Positions 5,600 through 6,315 of a stretch of DNA of 6,315 bases are shown here, in pieces (position 1 is the stretch's first letter; every line of letters starts with the position of its first letter). The notes beneath the pieces were generated by a model. The model was given only the letters and a program-made list of their open reading frames with translations, was not told the DNA's origin and ran no database searches. This DNA comes from Pseudomonadota bacterium (GTDB taxonomy: Bacteria > Myxococcota > Myxococcia > Myxococcales > Anaeromyxobacteraceae). Position numbers and translations under genes: made by a program. Where the stretch lies: positions 1-6,315 of the forward strand of contig JAEYZK010000299.1 in the NCBI GenBank assembly GCA_023428085.1, read 5' to 3'.

Positions 5600-6315
5600 A
5601 TGCTCCGCCTCACCTTCCTCGGCACCGCCGCCGCCCAGCCCACCCTCCGGCGGAACCTCACCGGCCTCTCCGTCCGCCGCGAAGGAGAGATGTGGCTCGT
5701 GGACTGCGGCGAGGGCACGCAGCGCCAGCTCATCCAGTACGGCGCCGGCTTCGACGTGTCGGCCATCTTCTTCACGCACTTCCACGCCGATCACTACCTC
5801 GGCGCGATCGGCTTCCTGCGCACCCTCTCGATGCAGGACCGGAAGGAGCCGCTCGACGTGTACGGGCCGAAGCCCGCGCGGGCGCTCCTCAAGACGATGC
5901 TGTTCACCGGCGCCGAGCGGTTCCACTTCGAGGTGCGGATCCACGAGGTGCAGCCGGGCGAGGCGGTGCGGCGCCAGGGCTGCGCCTGGGTGCCGTTCGC
6001 GACCGATCACCGGACGCCCTCGGTCGGCTGGGCCCTGCGGGAGGACACGCGCCCCGGCCGCTTCCACCCCGAGCGCGCCGAGGCGCTCGGCGTGCCGAAG
6101 GGCCCGCTGTTCGGCGCGCTCCAGCGCGGCGAGCCGGTCACGCTCCCCGGCGGCCGGGTGATCCGGCCGGACGAGGTGGTCGAGCCGCCCCGGCGCGGCC
6201 GCTCGGTCGTCGTCACCGGCGACACCCGGCCCGCGCAGGCGACCGTCGAGGCCGCGCGCGGCGCCGACCTCCTCGTCCACGACTGCACCTTCGGCGACCC
6301 CGAGGCGGCGCGGGC
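5600..6315 (+). CDS. rnz: Ribonuclease Z (tRNA 3'-processing endonuclease), C-terminus cut by window end
   Basis: The frame from ATG 5600 runs off the window after 238 codons. The protein is a metallo-beta-lactamase-fold tRNase Z, which cuts the 3' trailer from tRNA precursors in the cytoplasm. Visible marks in order: LGTAAAQPTLRRN at 7-19 (family GTxxxxPTxxRN), DCGEGTQRQL at 35-44, zinc motif THFHADH with H60, H62, D64, H65, then H137 (FATDH), the exosite-arm region around 145-200 (RPGRF, GVPKGPLFG), GDTRP with D208, and LVHDCTF at 225-231. The last zinc His and the AHST-type motif lie beyond the end. No key residue is missing in the visible part. The frame is open back to the upstream permease's stop, so the start is set by homology: ATG 5600 gives the canonical N-terminus. 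No Shine-Dalgarno sequence is seen. It is separated from the permease operon by a hairpin array and has its own -10-like box. Confidence 0.96.
   Translation, partial: MLRLTFLGTAAAQPTLRRNLTGLSVRREGEMWLVDCGEGTQRQLIQYGAGFDVSAIFFTHFHADHYLGAIGFLRTLSMQDRKEPLDVYGPKPARALLKTMLFTGAERFHFEVRIHEVQPGEAVRRQGCAWVPFATDHRTPSVGWALREDTRPGRFHPERAEALGVPKGPLFGALQRGEPVTLPGGRVIRPDEVVEPPRRGRSVVVTGDTRPAQATVEAARGADLLVHDCTFGDPEAAR

Noticed and set aside
5478..6161. A + strand frame of 227 codons overlapping rnz
   Set aside because: Ser/Arg/Pro/Ala-rich shadow in another frame; the rnz frame carries all visible RNase Z motifs.

Overview
The window is very GC-rich chromosomal DNA with almost every third codon position G or C. 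The gene content (a response regulator with a secretion-ATPase-type N-terminal domain and TPRs, an M3 oligopeptidase, ABC-2 permeases and RNase Z) and the Ala/Arg/Gly/Leu-rich codon style suggest a Myxococcota-type bacterium, perhaps close to Anaeromyxobacter. That assignment is inference from style; no taxonomic marker is present in full.

All real genes read on the + strand. (1) Positions 1-72 hold the last 23 codons of what looks like gpsA (glycerol-3-phosphate dehydrogenase). (2) Positions 73-228 hold an AT-richer 14-bp tandem repeat, a perfect 10-bp inverted repeat and a probable promoter. (3) 229-1710 encodes a three-part signalling protein: GspE/MshE-type N-terminal domain, receiver, TPRs. 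(4) 1711-1829 holds a strong GC hairpin and a second probable promoter. (5) 1830-5392 is a compact three-gene operon: a cytoplasmic M3 zinc oligopeptidase, then two related ABC-2 (DUF990-type) permeases. The first permease overlaps the peptidase by 4 bp and the second follows after 3 bp. No ABC ATPase gene lies in the window. (6) 5393-5599 is an intergenic block of stacked perfect GC hairpins with a -10-like box at its end. (7) 5600 to the window end is RNase Z (rnz), missing its C-terminus.

The three genes that begin transcription units (229, 1830, 5600) each carry a -10-like hexamer ending 8-10 nt before the ATG and lack a Shine-Dalgarno sequence. The two operon-internal permeases start with GTG behind GGAGG. 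This contrast suggests leaderless mRNAs for the first genes and SD-led translation inside the operon.

I see no clear defence system, mobile element, CRISPR array or RNA gene. The points most worth following are the unusual signalling fusion, the peptidase plus ATPase-less exporter pair, the repeat and hairpin elements, and the leaderless pattern.
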